Assembly: GCA_019239975.1 (NCBI GenBank)
Contig: JAFAZE010000012.1
Coordinates: 1-54,583, forward strand
Origin: Streptosporangiaceae bacterium
GTDB lineage: Bacteria > Actinomycetota > Actinomycetes > Streptosporangiales > Streptosporangiaceae
Length of the DNA: 54,583 nt
Direction of reading: 5' to 3'
Within the stretch, counting starts at the first letter, position 1. Each line of letters begins with the position of its first letter. Positions 37,472 to 47,600 of this stretch are shown here, piece after piece. The notes under the pieces are model-generated. The model was not told where the DNA came from. It searched no databases and saw nothing but the letters and a program-made list of their open reading frames with translations. The position numbers were made by a program, and so were the translations under genes.

Positions 37472-40400
37472 TCAGGTGACGCAGGCGGGGCCGAGGAGCT
37501 GCTTGAGGTCGCCGAGGAGCGCCGGGGAGGCGGTCACGCGGAGCTTGTCGTCGAGGCGCACCACCGTCGTGCGCTGATTTCCGCGCAACCGCAGGTGCAC
37601 CTCGGTCGGGCCCGGGTGGGTGCGCAGCACCTCACGCAGCTGCTCCACCACCGGCGGGACGCAGCGCGTCACCGGCAGCGATACCACGAAAGGGCCCCCG
37701 TCACCCGCCGACAGGTCCGGGATCGTCATGTCCATCGCGATCAGCTTCGGCACGTCATCGCGGCGGTCGACGCGGCCCTTCACGACCACGATCGCGTCCT
37801 CGGCGATGCTGGTCGCGTACAGCTGGTAGGTCTGCGGGAAGAACAGCACCTCGATGGCGCCGCCGAGATCCTCCAGCGTGGCGGCGGCCCACTGGTTGCC
37901 CTGCTTGGTGATCTTCCGCTGCACGCCGGAGAGGATCCCGCCGACCTTGACGATCTGCCCGTCGGAGCGGTCGCCGCGCGGGCGGTCGGGGCGTTCGGAT
38001 TCCTCGGAGGCGCTCATCAGCTCGGCGAGCGAGCAGTCGGTGTCGCGCGCGAGGATGTGCTCGACGCCAAGCAGGGGATGATCGGAGACGTAGAGCCCGA
38101 GCATCTCGCGCTCGAAGTTCAGCCGGGTCTTCTTTTCCCATTCGCCATCCGGTATCGCCACCTCGAAGACGGCCTCCGCCTCGGCGTCGCCGCCGAACAG
38201 TGAGTCCTGGCCGATCGCCTCGTTCCGCTTGATGTCGATCACCGAGTCGACGGCCTGCTCGTGGATCAGCACCAGACCCTTGCGCGGATGCTCGAACGAG
38301 TCGAACGCGCCGGCCTTGACCAGCGACTCGATCACACGCTTGTTGCAGACCACCGCGGGCACCTTGCGCAGGAAGTCGGAGAAGCTGACGAACTCGCCCT
38401 TCGCCTTGCGCGCGGCGATGATCGCCTCCACGACGTTGCCGCCCACGTTCCTGATCGCCGCCAGGCCGAACCTGATGTCCCGGCCCACCGGGGTGAAGGT
38501 GGCCGCGGACGCGTTCACGTCCGGCGGCAGCACCTTGATCCCCATCCGGCGGCACTCGCTCAGGTACAGCGCGGACTTGTCCTTGTCGTCACCCACGGAG
38601 GTGAGCAGCGCGGCCATGTACTCCGCGGGGTAGTTCGCCTTGAGGTAGGCGGTCCAGTACGAGACGAGCCCGTAGGCGGCCGAGTGGGCCTTGTTGAACG
38701 CGTACCCGGCGAACGGCACGAGCACATCCCATACCGCCTGGATCGCCTCGTCGGAGTAGCCGTGCTCCCGGCAGCCCTTCTGGAACGGCACGAACTCCTT
38801 GTCCAGGATCTCCTTCTTCTTCTTGCCCATGGCGCGGCGGAGCAGGTCCGCCTGTCCCAGCGTGTAGCCGGCCATGATCTGGGCCGCCTTCTGCACCTGC
38901 TCCTGATAGACGATCAGGCCGTAGGTGGGCTCGAGGACCTCCTTGAGGGGTTCTTCGAGCTCGGGGTGGATGGGGATGATCTCCTGCTGGCCGTTCTTGC
39001 GCAGCGCGTAGTTGGTGTGCGAGTTCACCCCCATCGGGCCCGGCCGGTACAGGGCGCCGACGGCGGAGATGGCCTCGAAGTTGTCCGGCTTCATCAGCCG
39101 CAGCAGGGAGCGCATCGGGCCGCCGTCGAACTGGAAGACGCCGAGCGTGTCGCCGCGGCCAAGGAGCTCGTACGTGGGCTTGTCGTCCAGCGGGAGGCCG
39201 AGCAGGTCGATCGCGATGTCCCGGTTGCCGGCGATCGCGTTGATGGCGTCGGCCATGATCGTCAGGTTGCGCAGGCCAAGGAAGTCCATCTTGAGCAGCC
39301 CGAGGGCCTCGCAGGTCGGGTAGTCGAACTGCGTGATGACGGCGCCGTCGGAGTGCCTGGTCCACACCGGGATGTGGTCGGTCAGCGGCTCCGCCGACAT
39401 GATCACGCCGGCCGCGTGCACGCCCGGCTGCCTGATCAGCCCCTCGATGCCCCGCGCCTTGTCGACGACCTGCTTGACCTCGGCCTCGGCCTCGTAGAGC
39501 GCGCGGAACTCCGCCGCCTCCTTGTGCCGCGGATGCTTTTCGTCGAACACCCCGGACAGCGGCATGTCCTTGCCCAGCACGGCGGGCGGGTACGTCTTCG
39601 TGATGCGGTCGCCCAGCGCGTACGGGAAGCCGAGCACCCGGCAGGCGTCCTTGATCGCGGCCTTGGCCTTGATCGTGCCGTAGGTGACGATCTGCGCGAC
39701 CTTGTCCGAGCCCCACTTCTGGGTGACGTACCTGATCACGTCGGCGCGCCCGCGCTCGTCGAAGTCGATGTCGATGTCGGGCATGGACACGCGCTCGGGG
39801 TTGAGGAAGCGCTCGAAGATCAGCCCGTGCACCAGCGGGTCCAGGTCGGTGATGCCCATCGCGTAGGAGACGATGGAGCCGGCCGCCGAGCCGCGGCCGG
39901 GGCCGACCGCGACGCCGTTGTTCTTCGCCCAGTTGATGAAGTCCGCCACGACCAGGAAGTAGGCGGGGAAGCCCATCTGGCAGATGACCTGGATCTCGTA
40001 CTCGGCCTGCCGGCGGCGCTGCTCGTCGTACCCGCCGGGGTAGCGCCGGTCCATGCCCCGCCACACCTCGGCGGCGAACAGCTCGTCCTCGGACGCGTAG
40101 CCCCCGGGTATGGGGAACCTCGGCATGAGGTTGATGAACTCGAACATGCCGCTGGGGTCGACCCGGTCGGCGATCAGCAGCTGGCTGTTGCGGCAGCCCT
40201 CCTGCCAGATGTCGCTGCTGTCCAGGCCGTACATCTCCTGCGCGGCCTTGATGTAGTAGCCGGCCCCTTCGAGGCGGAACCGGTCGGCGTCCGCCAGGGT
40301 CTTGCCGGTCTGGATGCACAGCAGCAGGTCATGGCTCTCGGCGTCGGCCTCGCGGGTGTAGTGCGAGTCGTTGGTGACGACCGGCGGGATGCCGAGCTTC

Positions 40401-41041
40401 CTGCCGATCTCCAGCAGCCCGTCGCGGACCCGGCGCTCGATGGCGAGCCCGTGCTCCATCAGCTCCAGGAAGTAGTTCTCCTTGCCGAAGATGTCCTGCC
40501 ACTCGGCGGCGGCGTTGAGCGCCTCGCCGAACTGGCCGAGCCGGAGCCTGGTCTGTACCTCGCCCGAGGGGCAGCCGGTGGATGCCATCAGCCCGGCGGA
40601 ATGCCCGGCGATGATCTCTTTGTCCATCCGCGGCCACTTGACCAGCCAGCCCTCAGCGTAGGAGCGCGAGGACAGCTTGAACAGGTTGTGCAGTCCCTGG
40701 GAGTCCCGTGCCCAGATCGTCTTGTGCAGGTAGGCGCCGCTGGCGGAGACGTCGTCTTTTTTCTGGTGCGGCTGGCCCCAGAGGATGCGCGCGGGGTTGC
40801 CCCGGGCTTCCGGTGCCACGTAGGCCTCGATGCCGATCACCGGCGTGATACCGGCGTCCCTGGCCTGCCGGTGGAACTCGGCGGCGCCGAACATGTTGCC
40901 GTGGTCGGTCATCGCCACGTGCGTCATGCCCAGCCGCTGCACCTCGGCGAACAGTTCCCTGAGGCGGGCGGCGCCGTCCAGCATCGAATACTCGGTGTGC
41001 ACGTGCAGGTGGGCGTACGGGGATACCGCCGTTGCCGCCAT
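37472..41041 (-). CDS. dnaE: DNA polymerase III alpha subunit
   Basis: The replicative polymerase catalytic subunit. From ATG 41041 (MAATAVSPYAHLHVHTEYSM), with GGAGGAGG nine bases upstream, the PHP domain (~8-280) retains His/Asp metal residues (HLHVHTEYS, MTDHGNM), consistent with the PHP proofreading nuclease of actinobacterial DnaE1. The palm has the catalytic triad context 'GRGSAAGSIVSYAMGITDLD' and 'MPDIDIDFDERGRADVIRYV'. Then come 'MGKKKKEILDKEFVPFQKGC' and 'GYAFNKAHSAAYGLVSYWTA', helix-hairpin-helix region 'RKVPAVVCNKRVIESLVKAG', OB fold 'VKVGGILSGVQRKITKQGNQ', and the tau-binding C-terminus. Length is 1189. It is complete. The upstream 900 bp are non-coding and repetitive. Confidence 0.97.
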   Translation of the reverse strand: MAATAVSPYAHLHVHTEYSMLDGAARLRELFAEVQRLGMTHVAMTDHGNMFGAAEFHRQARDAGITPVIGIEAYVAPEARGNPARILWGQPHQKKDDVSASGAYLHKTIWARDSQGLHNLFKLSSRSYAEGWLVKWPRMDKEIIAGHSAGLMASTGCPSGEVQTRLRLGQFGEALNAAAEWQDIFGKENYFLELMEHGLAIERRVRDGLLEIGRKLGIPPVVTNDSHYTREADAESHDLLLCIQTGKTLADADRFRLEGAGYYIKAAQEMYGLDSSDIWQEGCRNSQLLIADRVDPSGMFEFINLMPRFPIPGGYASEDELFAAEVWRGMDRRYPGGYDEQRRRQAEYEIQVICQMGFPAYFLVVADFINWAKNNGVAVGPGRGSAAGSIVSYAMGITDLDPLVHGLIFERFLNPERVSMPDIDIDFDERGRADVIRYVTQKWGSDKVAQIVTYGTIKAKAAIKDACRVLGFPYALGDRITKTYPPAVLGKDMPLSGVFDEKHPRHKEAAEFRALYEAEAEVKQVVDKARGIEGLIRQPGVHAAGVIMSAEPLTDHIPVWTRHSDGAVITQFDYPTCEALGLLKMDFLGLRNLTIMADAINAIAGNRDIAIDLLGLPLDDKPTYELLGRGDTLGVFQFDGGPMRSLLRLMKPDNFEAISAVGALYRPGPMGVNSHTNYALRKNGQQEIIPIHPELEEPLKEVLEPTYGLIVYQEQVQKAAQIMAGYTLGQADLLRRAMGKKKKEILDKEFVPFQKGCREHGYSDEAIQAVWDVLVPFAGYAFNKAHSAAYGLVSYWTAYLKANYPAEYMAALLTSVGDDKDKSALYLSECRRMGIKVLPPDVNASAATFTPVGRDIRFGLAAIRNVGGNVVEAIIAARKAKGEFVSFSDFLRKVPAVVCNKRVIESLVKAGAFDSFEHPRKGLVLIHEQAVDSVIDIKRNEAIGQDSLFGGDAEAEAVFEVAIPDGEWEKKTRLNFEREMLGLYVSDHPLLGVEHILARDTDCSLAELMSASEESERPDRPRGDRSDGQIVKVGGILSGVQRKITKQGNQWAAATLEDLGGAIEVLFFPQTYQLYATSIAEDAIVVVKGRVDRRDDVPKLIAMDMTIPDLSAGDGGPFVVSLPVTRCVPPVVEQLREVLRTHPGPTEVHLRLRGNQRTTVVRLDDKLRVTASPALLGDLKQLLGPACVT

Positions 41042-41263
41042 GGACGAACCGCCTCCTCCAGGCACGCTACGCACCGCCCGCGCCTTGTGGCCGTGCGCGG
41101 CGCGTGACACTGACCGAAACCGGGGGAAGGCGGCCGACGCCGCACCCGCGGACGGAACCCGCCCCCGTTGGCGGACCGTCTGAGGTCACCGCGCCAGCCC
41201 GGTAGTGACACCCTATCGGGTCGGCGGTTCGGGGCGGCGGCGGCGCGCCGGCGCGCGCCCGAT

Positions 41264-41533
41264 CGCGTGCCCGCGGCCTTGGCGCGGGCCCGGCCTGAGT
41301 GCGCGCGTGCCCGCGGCCTTGGCGCGGGCCCCACCTGAGTACGCGCGTGCCCGCAGCCTTGGCACGGGCCCGACCTGAGTACGCGCGTGCCCGCGGCCCC
41401 GGCGCGGGCCCCACCTGAGTACGCGCGTGCCCGCAGCCTTGGCACGGGCCCCACCTGAGTACGCGCGTGCCCGCGGCCCCGGCACGGGCCCGACCTGAGT
41501 ACGCGTGCCCGCAGCCTCGGCGCGGGCCCGCCT
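41264..41533. repeat. 40-bp tandem repeat array, six full units plus one partial
   Basis: Units start at 41264, 41304, 41344, 41384, 41424 and 41464, with a last, 2-bp-shortened one at 41502. The consensus begins CGCGTGCCCGCGGCCTTGGC and continues GCGGGCCCCACCTGAGTACG. Variation is limited to a few positions (G/A after CCGC, TT/CC, GGCGC/GGCAC). Each unit contains a GCCCGC...GCGGGC inverted repeat. There are no unique spacers, so it is not a CRISPR array. It lies 222 bp upstream of dnaE. Confidence 0.9.
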
Positions 41534-41575
41534 CGCGCTCCGCCATCACCGGCCCGCACTACCCCCAGCCTCAGC

Positions 41576-41716
41576 CGATGGCGGCGGGGCCGCTGGCGCA
41601 TTTGGCCCCGCCCAGTGGGGCCGTTGGCGCATTTGGCCCCGCGTAGGGGCCGACTGCCGGCAGCAGGGGTGTTACCTGTGGGCCTGGGGGGCGGATAGCG
41701 ATCGATGAGGTTAGTT
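41576..41716 (+). repeat. 141-bp dispersed repeat, copy 2
   Basis: Same length as copy 1 (10329-10469) and the same strand, 10 mismatches, no gaps. It contains two 31-bp GGGGCCG(C/T)TGGCGCATTTGG units and ends ATCGATGAGGTTAGTT. A weaker match follows (AGCTAGAGCC at 41735, GTTTC at 41760-41764, TGGAAGTTAAGG at 41792-41803) at nearly the same spacing as in copy 1. It is non-coding. Confidence 0.85.
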
Positions 41717-41943
41717 ACCTTCCCGAGAGATTTAAGCTAGAGCCGGATTTGGCACCCTCGTTTCGACGAGCCGTTCGCCGGTCAGGCATCGTGGAAGTTA
41801 AGGGTCGTGGGGCGTGAGCTACGGGGCTTGCGGGACGGCAGAGCAGGTGCTGCCCGCGGATGTGACCGCCCCGGGGGCGTGGCAGCGGTTCGATCTTGGT
41901 GCCCTGCGGGCTGCGGTGTCGTTCCGGGGATGGCGCCTGGGGG

Positions 41944-42873
41944 TCAGGTTTCGGCGCGGAGGGTGTCCAGGGCGCGGGCGAGGTCGGCGGGGTAGTCGCT
42001 GGTGAAGGCGACCTGACGGCCGTCGGCCGGGTGGGCGAAGGACAGGCTGACGGCGTGCAGCCACTGCCTGGTCAGGCCCAGGCGCGCGGCCAGTACCGGG
42101 TCGGCGCCATAGAGCAGGTCGCCGGCGCAGGGGTGGCGGAGCGCGGCCATGTGCACGCGGATCTGGTGCGTCCGGCCCGTTTCGAGGCCAACCGAGACCA
42201 GGCTCGCGGCGCGGAAGGCCTCGACCGTGTCGTAGTGAGTGACGCTCGGCCGGCCGCCGGCCACGACCGCGAACCTGCCGTCGCCAGACGGGTGCCGGCC
42301 GATGGGCGCGTCGATCGTGCCGCGCAGCGGGTCCGGGTGGCCCTGCACCAGGGCGTGATACGTCTTGCCGACCGCGCGGTCGCGGAACGCCTGCTTGAGC
42401 ACGCTGTATGCGTGCTCGCTCTTCGCGACGACCATGAGTCCCGTGGTGTTGGCGTCGAGCCGGTGCACGATGCCCTGGCGCTCGGCGGCGCCGCTGGTGG
42501 CGACCGTGTGCCCGGCGGCGAGCAGGCCGCCCAGCACGGTCGGGCCCGACCAGCCGGGCGTGGGGTGGGCCGCCACGCCGCGTGGCTTGTCGACCACCAC
42601 GATGTCGTCGTCCTCATAGACGATGACCATGCCGGGGACCGGCTCCGCGGGCACCGTGGGAACGGGGGGCGCGGGCAGCGTGACCGCGAGCGGCGAGCCT
42701 GCCAGCACCCGGTCGGACTTGGCAGCCGGCTGGCCGTCGAGGAGCACCTGCCCGGAGCCGATCAGCTCGGCCGCGCGCGCCCTGGACAGCCCGAACATCC
42801 GGGCCAGCGCCGCGTCGAGCCGCTCGCCGTCCAGCCCCTCGGGGACCAGGACGAAGCGTTCATCTGACGTCAC
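41944..42873 (-). CDS. rluD: 23S rRNA pseudouridine synthase, RluD/RluA family
   Basis: Forms pseudouridines in 23S rRNA. The GTG at 42873 overlaps the lspA stop. The product starts [20 protein letters not shown] with an S4-like RNA-binding domain (~8-65: [30 protein letters not shown]). The catalytic domain has '[20 protein letters not shown]', catalytic Asp in '[20 protein letters not shown]', '[20 protein letters not shown]', and '[20 protein letters not shown]'. Length is 309, complete. The order lspA-rluD is conserved in actinobacteria. The exact modified position cannot be read from the sequence; RluD is the most likely class. Confidence 0.92.
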   Translation of the reverse strand: MTSDERFVLVPEGLDGERLDAALARMFGLSRARAAELIGSGQVLLDGQPAAKSDRVLAGSPLAVTLPAPPVPTVPAEPVPGMVIVYEDDDIVVVDKPRGVAAHPTPGWSGPTVLGGLLAAGHTVATSGAAERQGIVHRLDANTTGLMVVAKSEHAYSVLKQAFRDRAVGKTYHALVQGHPDPLRGTIDAPIGRHPSGDGRFAVVAGGRPSVTHYDTVEAFRAASLVSVGLETGRTHQIRVHMAALRHPCAGDLLYGADPVLAARLGLTRQWLHAVSLSFAHPADGRQVAFTSDYPADLARALDTLRAET

Positions 42874-43691
42874 GTTTCCAGGTCCGCCGCCAGGTCCGCA
42901 TGTCCAGATATGTCGGATTTGCGCGGATGGGGGGCTGGCCCCCCGGCGGGGGCCGAGCGCGAATGGGGGGCTGGGCCCCCGGCGGGGACCGAACGCGAAT
43001 GGGGCGCGGGGCCGGAGGGGGATGCCGGGTTCGCGGGGGGATCTGAGGGATCCAGGCTGGACGCGGCCTGCCGGCCCGGGGCCCCAGAGCGGGAGGCCGC
43101 TGGACCTGCGTCGCGGGCGCCGTCGAGGCGGATGCGGCGGAGCGCCAGCAGGACGGTGAGCACACCGCCGCAGACGATGGCGGAGTCGGCCAGGTTGAAC
43201 ACCGGCCACCAGCGCGTGACCTCGATCCAGTCGACGACGTGGCCGCGGAAGAGCCCGGGCGCACGGAACACGCGGTCCCCCAGGTTGCCCGCGGCCCCGC
43301 CGAGCAGCAGCCCGAGCGTGATCGCCCAGCCCAGGCTGCGCAGGTTGCGCGCGGTACGGACGATGTAGATGATCACTGCGAGGGCGATCGCCGTGAACAC
43401 GATCGTGTCCCCCGTGCCGATGCCGAACGCCGCGCCCGAGTTCCGCAGCTCGGTGAACATCAAGACGCCGCCGATCAGGTGCAGCGGCGGCTTGCCGGAC
43501 AGGTTCGCCACGACGAGGGTCTTGGAGACGACGTCGGCGATGAGCACGAACGCGGCGACGGCGGCCAGCACCCAGACCCGGCGCGGCCTGGCGCCGGCCG
43601 GAGTGCCCGGGCCGGCGGGTGACCCGGTGCCGGGGTCACCGGGCACGGCGTCGTGCCCATCCCCGCTTCGTTCGCCGGCGTGCGGGCTCAA
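42870..43691 (-). CDS. lspA: Lipoprotein signal peptidase (signal peptidase II)
   Basis: LspA removes signal peptides from lipoproteins after Lgt has modified them. Four membrane segments are seen ([20 protein letters not shown]; ~[55 protein letters not shown]). Both catalytic aspartates are present in AGNLGDRVF and [10 protein letters not shown] prefer a TTG start at 43691, which overlaps the upstream stop (TTGA) and has GAGGAG five bases before it; a GTG at 43646 is the alternative. About 80 residues after the last helix are a disordered tail with 12-residue repeats ([12 protein letters not shown]) from a 36-bp DNA repeat, well beyond the usual end. It is coupled to rluD. Confidence 0.92.
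   Translation of the reverse strand: MSPHAGERSGDGHDAVPGDPGTGSPAGPGTPAGARPRRVWVLAAVAAFVLIADVVSKTLVVANLSGKPPLHLIGGVLMFTELRNSGAAFGIGTGDTIVFTAIALAVIIYIVRTARNLRSLGWAITLGLLLGGAAGNLGDRVFRAPGLFRGHVVDWIEVTRWWPVFNLADSAIVCGGVLTVLLALRRIRLDGARDAGPAASRSGAPGRQAASSLDPSDPPANPASPSGPAPHSRSVPAGGPAPHSRSAPAGGPAPHPRKSDISGHADLAADLET
42927..43020. repeat. 36-bp tandem repeat in the lspA tail
   Basis: Units begin at 42927, 42963 and 42999 (ATGGGGGGCTGGCCCCCCGG and on). Each contains a G6...C6 palindrome like the gltB insert and the 51420 hairpin. In frame it encodes the 12-residue repeat of LspA. Confidence 0.75.
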
Positions 43692-44107
43692 TGGCGCTCC
43701 TCGCGCTGCTTGCATTCCACGCACAGGGTCGCTCGCGGGAACGCCAGCAGGCGCGCCTTCCCTATCGGCTTGCCGCACGATTCGCATACTCCATATGTTC
43801 CCGCATCGATCCTGCCGAGCGCACGCTCGGTCTGATCGAGCAGTTCCCGCGCGTTGTTCGTGATCGAAAGCTCATGCTCGCGCTCGAACGCCTTCGCGCC
43901 CGCGTCCGCCTGGTCGTCGCCCGCGTCCCCGACCGCATCGGAGAGGCGTTCGGCGATCTGGGACTCGATCTGGCCGATTTCGGCCCGCAGCCCGCCCGCC
44001 TCGGACTCGAGCTCAGTGCGCACCTCGGCGAGTTCCTCGTCGGTCCACGGCTCCTCACCTGGCCGGACGGGAAGATCGGCGGCACGGGACCGCGGCGCAG
44101 CGGGCAT
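43688..44107 (-). CDS. TraR/DksA-family zinc-finger protein
   Basis: A 139-residue protein from ATG 44107 (MPAAPRSRAADLPVRPGEEP). The central part is a coiled coil (TDEELAEVRTELESEAGGLR, AEIGQIESQIAERL; FEREHELSITNNARELLDQT), and the C-terminus is a four-cysteine zinc finger (YGVCESCGKPIGKARLLAFP, RATLCVECKQREE). This architecture matches DksA/TraR proteins, which enter the RNA polymerase secondary channel. Actinobacterial members are RbpA- or CarD-independent and poorly studied, so a role in transcription control is inference. Its stop overlaps the lspA start, so lspA-rluD are probably co-transcribed with it. It is divergent from ileS. Confidence 0.9.
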   Translation of the reverse strand: MPAAPRSRAADLPVRPGEEPWTDEELAEVRTELESEAGGLRAEIGQIESQIAERLSDAVGDAGDDQADAGAKAFEREHELSITNNARELLDQTERALGRIDAGTYGVCESCGKPIGKARLLAFPRATLCVECKQREERH

Positions 44108-44382
44108 CTTTGGCCTCACCCTTGATGGATCATCGATTCAGGCAGTCAACGGAGGATAAGTCCCGATGGCTTGCGCCTGCAAACGGCAGCCGAACGCGGG
44201 ATGAAGGGCACGGCAAAGGAGGTGCGGGGCGCGGAAAGGGGGGTGGGCGCGGAAGGGTGAGATGCGGGGAACGCGCCGCGGCGGTGACATGGGAGGTGCA
44301 CGGAGCGCGCCGCGCGGCGGTCGGAAGGGCAGGCGCGCGGGAGCGCGGCGCCGGGAGCGGGAATAACGGCGGCCCAAACGGG

Positions 44383-44412
44383 TTCGGTCCTATGGCGGGG
44401 ATCGGCTATCCT
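44383..44412 (+). promoter_or_regulatory. Probable vegetative promoter of ileS
   Basis: TTCGGT (44383-44388) and TATCCT (44407-44412) with an 18-base spacer fit a housekeeping sigma promoter. Transcription would start near 44419, at the 5' end of the T-box leader. Confidence 0.5.
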
Positions 44413-44418
44413 GATCCC

Positions 44419-44685
44419 GCGCTGATGGGGACAGCTGCCGCTGAAAGCTGCCAGGAGCGACCCGGGGACGGTGCGAGCCCGGGGGTGTGCGCTACGGACC
44501 AGATCACCCCGGAGCAGCCGGAAGAAAAGCCGCGGCCCTGCAACGGCGCGGCCCAGTAGAACCGGCGATCACAATGAGAGGGCCGAACGGGCGGTGGTAT
44601 CCGCCCCGGCCAAGGAGGGTGGTACCGCGGGGCGGCGCGAAGAGCGTGCCTCGTCCCTCCAGTTCAAGCACTGGAGGCACCCACC
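44419..44685 (+). promoter_or_regulatory. T-box riboswitch controlling ileS (translational type)
   Basis: The leader has the T-box consensus AGGGTGGTACCGCGG at 44616-44630, whose TGGTACC segment pairs with the uncharged tRNA acceptor end. The early part begins GATGGGGACAG, as in actinobacterial leaders, and an ATC at 44513-44515 (in CCAGATCACC) is the likely isoleucine specifier. Downstream, CCTCCAG (44656-44662) pairs with CTGGAGG (44671-44677) and so would hide the ribosome-binding site of ileS. There is no terminator with a U-tract. Uncharged tRNA-Ile should therefore open translation, the mechanism known for ileS in mycobacteria and relatives. Confidence 0.88.
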
Positions 44686-47600
44686 ATGTCGAACGCTAAA
44701 GGGCCGGACGGCACCGGCCATGCCCATGGCGGCAGGCCGCGTGGCCCGGGCGAGCCGCTGCCGGCCCTGCCGGCGCAGGTGAACCTGCCCGTGATCGAGC
44801 ACGAGATCCTGGCGCGGTGGAACCGCGCGCGGACCTTCGATCAGTCGCTGAAGCAGACCGAGGGCGGCCGTCGCTGGACGTTCTATGAGGGGCCCCCCAC
44901 CGCCAACGGCATGCCCGGCGTGCACCACATCGAGGCGCGTGTCTTCAAGGACCTGTTCCCGCGGTTCAAGACCATGCAGGGATTCCACGTCAAGCGCAAG
45001 GCCGGCTGGGACTGCCACGGGCTGCCGGTCGAGGTCGCGGTGGAAAAGGAACTGGGCCTGTCCGGCAAGCGGGACATCGAGGCGTACGGCGTCGCCGAGT
45101 TCAACGAGCGCTGCCGGGAGTCCGTGCTGCGGCACGTCGACGCGTTCTCGGCGCTCACCGAGCGGATGGGCTACTGGATCGACCTGTCCGACGCCTACCG
45201 GACGATGGACGCGGACTACATCGAGTCGGTCTGGTGGTCGCTGAAGACCATCTATGACAGGGGCCTGCTGGTCCGCGACTTCCGGATCAGCCCGTACTGC
45301 CCGCGCTGCGGCACCGCGCTTTCCGACCACGAGATGGGCCAGCCGGACGTCTACCGGGACGTCTCCGACCCCTCGGTGACGGTGCGGTTCCCCCTGGTCT
45401 CCGTGCCCGAGGGCTCGAACCCGGACCTGGCGGGCGCGGACCTGCTGGTCTGGACGACGACGCCGTGGACGCTCGTGTCGAACACCGCCGTCGCGGTGCA
45501 CCCCGAGGTGATGTACGCGATCGCCCGCAAGGACGGCGACGGCGACCGCGTCGTCGTCGCCGAGCCGCTGCTCGCCCGGGTGCTCGGAGAAGGCTGGCAC
45601 GTCCTCGCACGCCTGCGCGGAGCCGAGTTGCTCGGGGCGAGATACCAGCGCCCGTTCAGTCTGATCGATATTCCCGACGCCCACCTGGTGGTAACCGGAA
45701 CCTTCGTGACGACGGAGGACGGCACGGGACTCGTCCACCTCGCGCCGGCGTTCGGCGCCGACGACATGGAGACATCGCGGCAGTACGGGCTGCCGGTGGT
45801 CAACCCGATCCGGCCGGACGGGCGGTTCTCCAGCGGCGTCCCGCTCGTCGGCGGGATGTTCTTCAAGGACGCGGACAAGCCGCTGATCGCCGATCTGGCC
45901 GGCCGCGGGCTGCTGTTCCGCTCCGAGCTGCACAAGCACAGCTACCCGCACTGCTGGCGATGCGGCACGCCGCTGCTGTACTACGCGCTTCCCTCGTGGT
46001 ACGTCAAGACGACCGCGCGCAAGGAGCAGCTGCTCGAACAGAACGAGAAGACGAACTGGCAGCCGCCCACGATCAAGCACGGGCGGTACGGCGAGTGGCT
46101 GCGGAACAACGTCGACTGGGCGCTGTCCCGCACCAGGTACTGGGGGACGCCGCTGCCGCTGTGGGAGTGCGGCAACGGCCACGTGACAGCGGTCGGGTCG
46201 CTGGCCGAACTCGGCGGTCTCGCCGGGCAGGACCTCTCGGGCCTCGACCCGCACCGGCCGTACGTGGACGGCGTCACGTTCCCCTGTCCTGAGGACGGGC
46301 TCGACACCCGGCGGGTGCCCGAGGTGATCGACGTGTGGTACGACTCGGGGTCGATGCCGTTCGCGCAGTGGGGGGCCCCGCTGCGCAACGAGCGCGAGTT
46401 CGCCGAATCGTATCCCGCGCAGTTCATCTGCGAGGCGATCGACCAGACGCGGGGCTGGTTCTACTCGCTGATGGCCGTGGGCACCCTGGTGTTCGGCAGG
46501 TCCTCGTACGAGAACGTGGTGACACTCGGGCACGTCGTCGACGCCCACGGCCGCAAGATGAGCAAGCACCTCGGCAACGTGATGGAGCCGATGCCGCTGA
46601 TGGAGGAGCACGGCGCCGACGCGGTGCGCTGGTTCTTCGCGGCTTCGGGGTCGCCGTGGGCGCAGCGCAGGATCGGGTCGGCCGTGCTCGAGGAGATCGT
46701 GCGCAAGGTGCTGCTCACCTACTGGAACACCGTCTCGTTCCTGGTGCTGTACGCGAACGCCGCCGCCGAGCCGTGGGTCCCGGAGACCGCGCCCGCGCCG
46801 CCGGTGCCGGAGCGGCCGCTGCTCGACCGGTGGCTGCTGTCCGAGCTGCACGCGTGCGTGCGCGACGTAACCGAGGCGTTCGAGGCGTTCGACAGCGCGG
46901 CCGCGGGCCGCCGGCTCGCGACGCTCGTCGACGACCTGTCCAACTGGTATGTGCGCCGGTCCCGGCGGCGGTTCTGGGACGGCTTCGGCTCCGCCGAGGG
47001 CGCCTCGGCGTTCGCGACACTGCACGAGTGCCTGGTGACGCTGACACAGCTGATGGCGCCGGTCATCCCGTTCCTGACCGACTACGTGTGGGGGGTGCTG
47101 CGGCCCGCTTCGGCCGCCGAATCGGTGCACCTGACCTCGTGGCCCTCCTACTCGGCCGAGCTGATCGACTCCCGGCTTTCCGGGCAGATGGCGCTGGCGC
47201 GGCGGCTGGTCGAGCTCGGGCGGTCGGCGCGGGCGTCGTCCGGCGTCCGGACACGCCAGCCGCTGTCCCGTGCGCTGGCCGGCGCGGCGGGCTTCGCTTC
47301 CCTGCCTCCCGAGCTGCGCGCACTGGTCGCCGAGGAGCTCAACGTGCACTCGCTGGAGGCGCTGGACGCCGAGGGCGGCGAGCTCGTCGACTACACGGTC
47401 AAGCCGAACTACCGGGAGCTGGGCAGGAGGTTCGGCCCGCGTACACCGGAGGTGGCGAAGGCCATCGCCGGGCAGCCCGCCGAGTCGCTGGCCGCCTCGC
47501 TGCGCGACGGCGGTGCGGTCACGGTCACGGCCGGCGGCGAGACCGTCGAGATCGGGGCGGCCGACGTCATCGTTACCTCGGCGCCCCGGGCAGGCTGGGC

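Larger units (their letters stand above)
41042..41943. other. Non-coding, repeat-rich region upstream of dnaE
   Basis: About 900 bp between rluD and dnaE holding the 40-bp tandem array (41264-41533) and copy 2 of the 141-bp repeat (41576-41716). Frames through the array encode only repetitive Arg/Ala/Gly peptides. A frame starting at GTG 41814 (MSYGACGTAEQVLPADVTAP) has plausible codon use but runs into the rluD 3' end antisense and matches no family I know. The dnaE promoter is expected between 41042 and about 41260. Confidence 0.5.

Noticed and set aside
38261..41107. A 948-codon plus-strand frame opposite dnaE
   Set aside because: Shadow of dnaE; no recognisable domain and no promoter or ribosome site.
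41264..41533. CRISPR array
   Set aside because: Units are contiguous with no unique spacers, and no cas genes are nearby.
41067..41549. A minus-strand frame with a repeated peptide (GCGHARTQVGPAP), looking like a repeat protein
   Set aside because: It is only the 40-bp DNA array read in frame; the 40-bp period is not a multiple of three, so the peptide repeats in changing frames, and there is no ribosome site.
41814..42005. Possible N-terminal fragment of a gene (MSYGACGTAEQVLPADVTAP)
   Set aside because: Codon use is plausible, but it runs antisense into the rluD 3' end, matches nothing I know and has no clear end; too weak to call.
44110..44559. A plus-strand frame before ileS
   Set aside because: It overlaps the T-box leader, whose RNA motifs explain the sequence.
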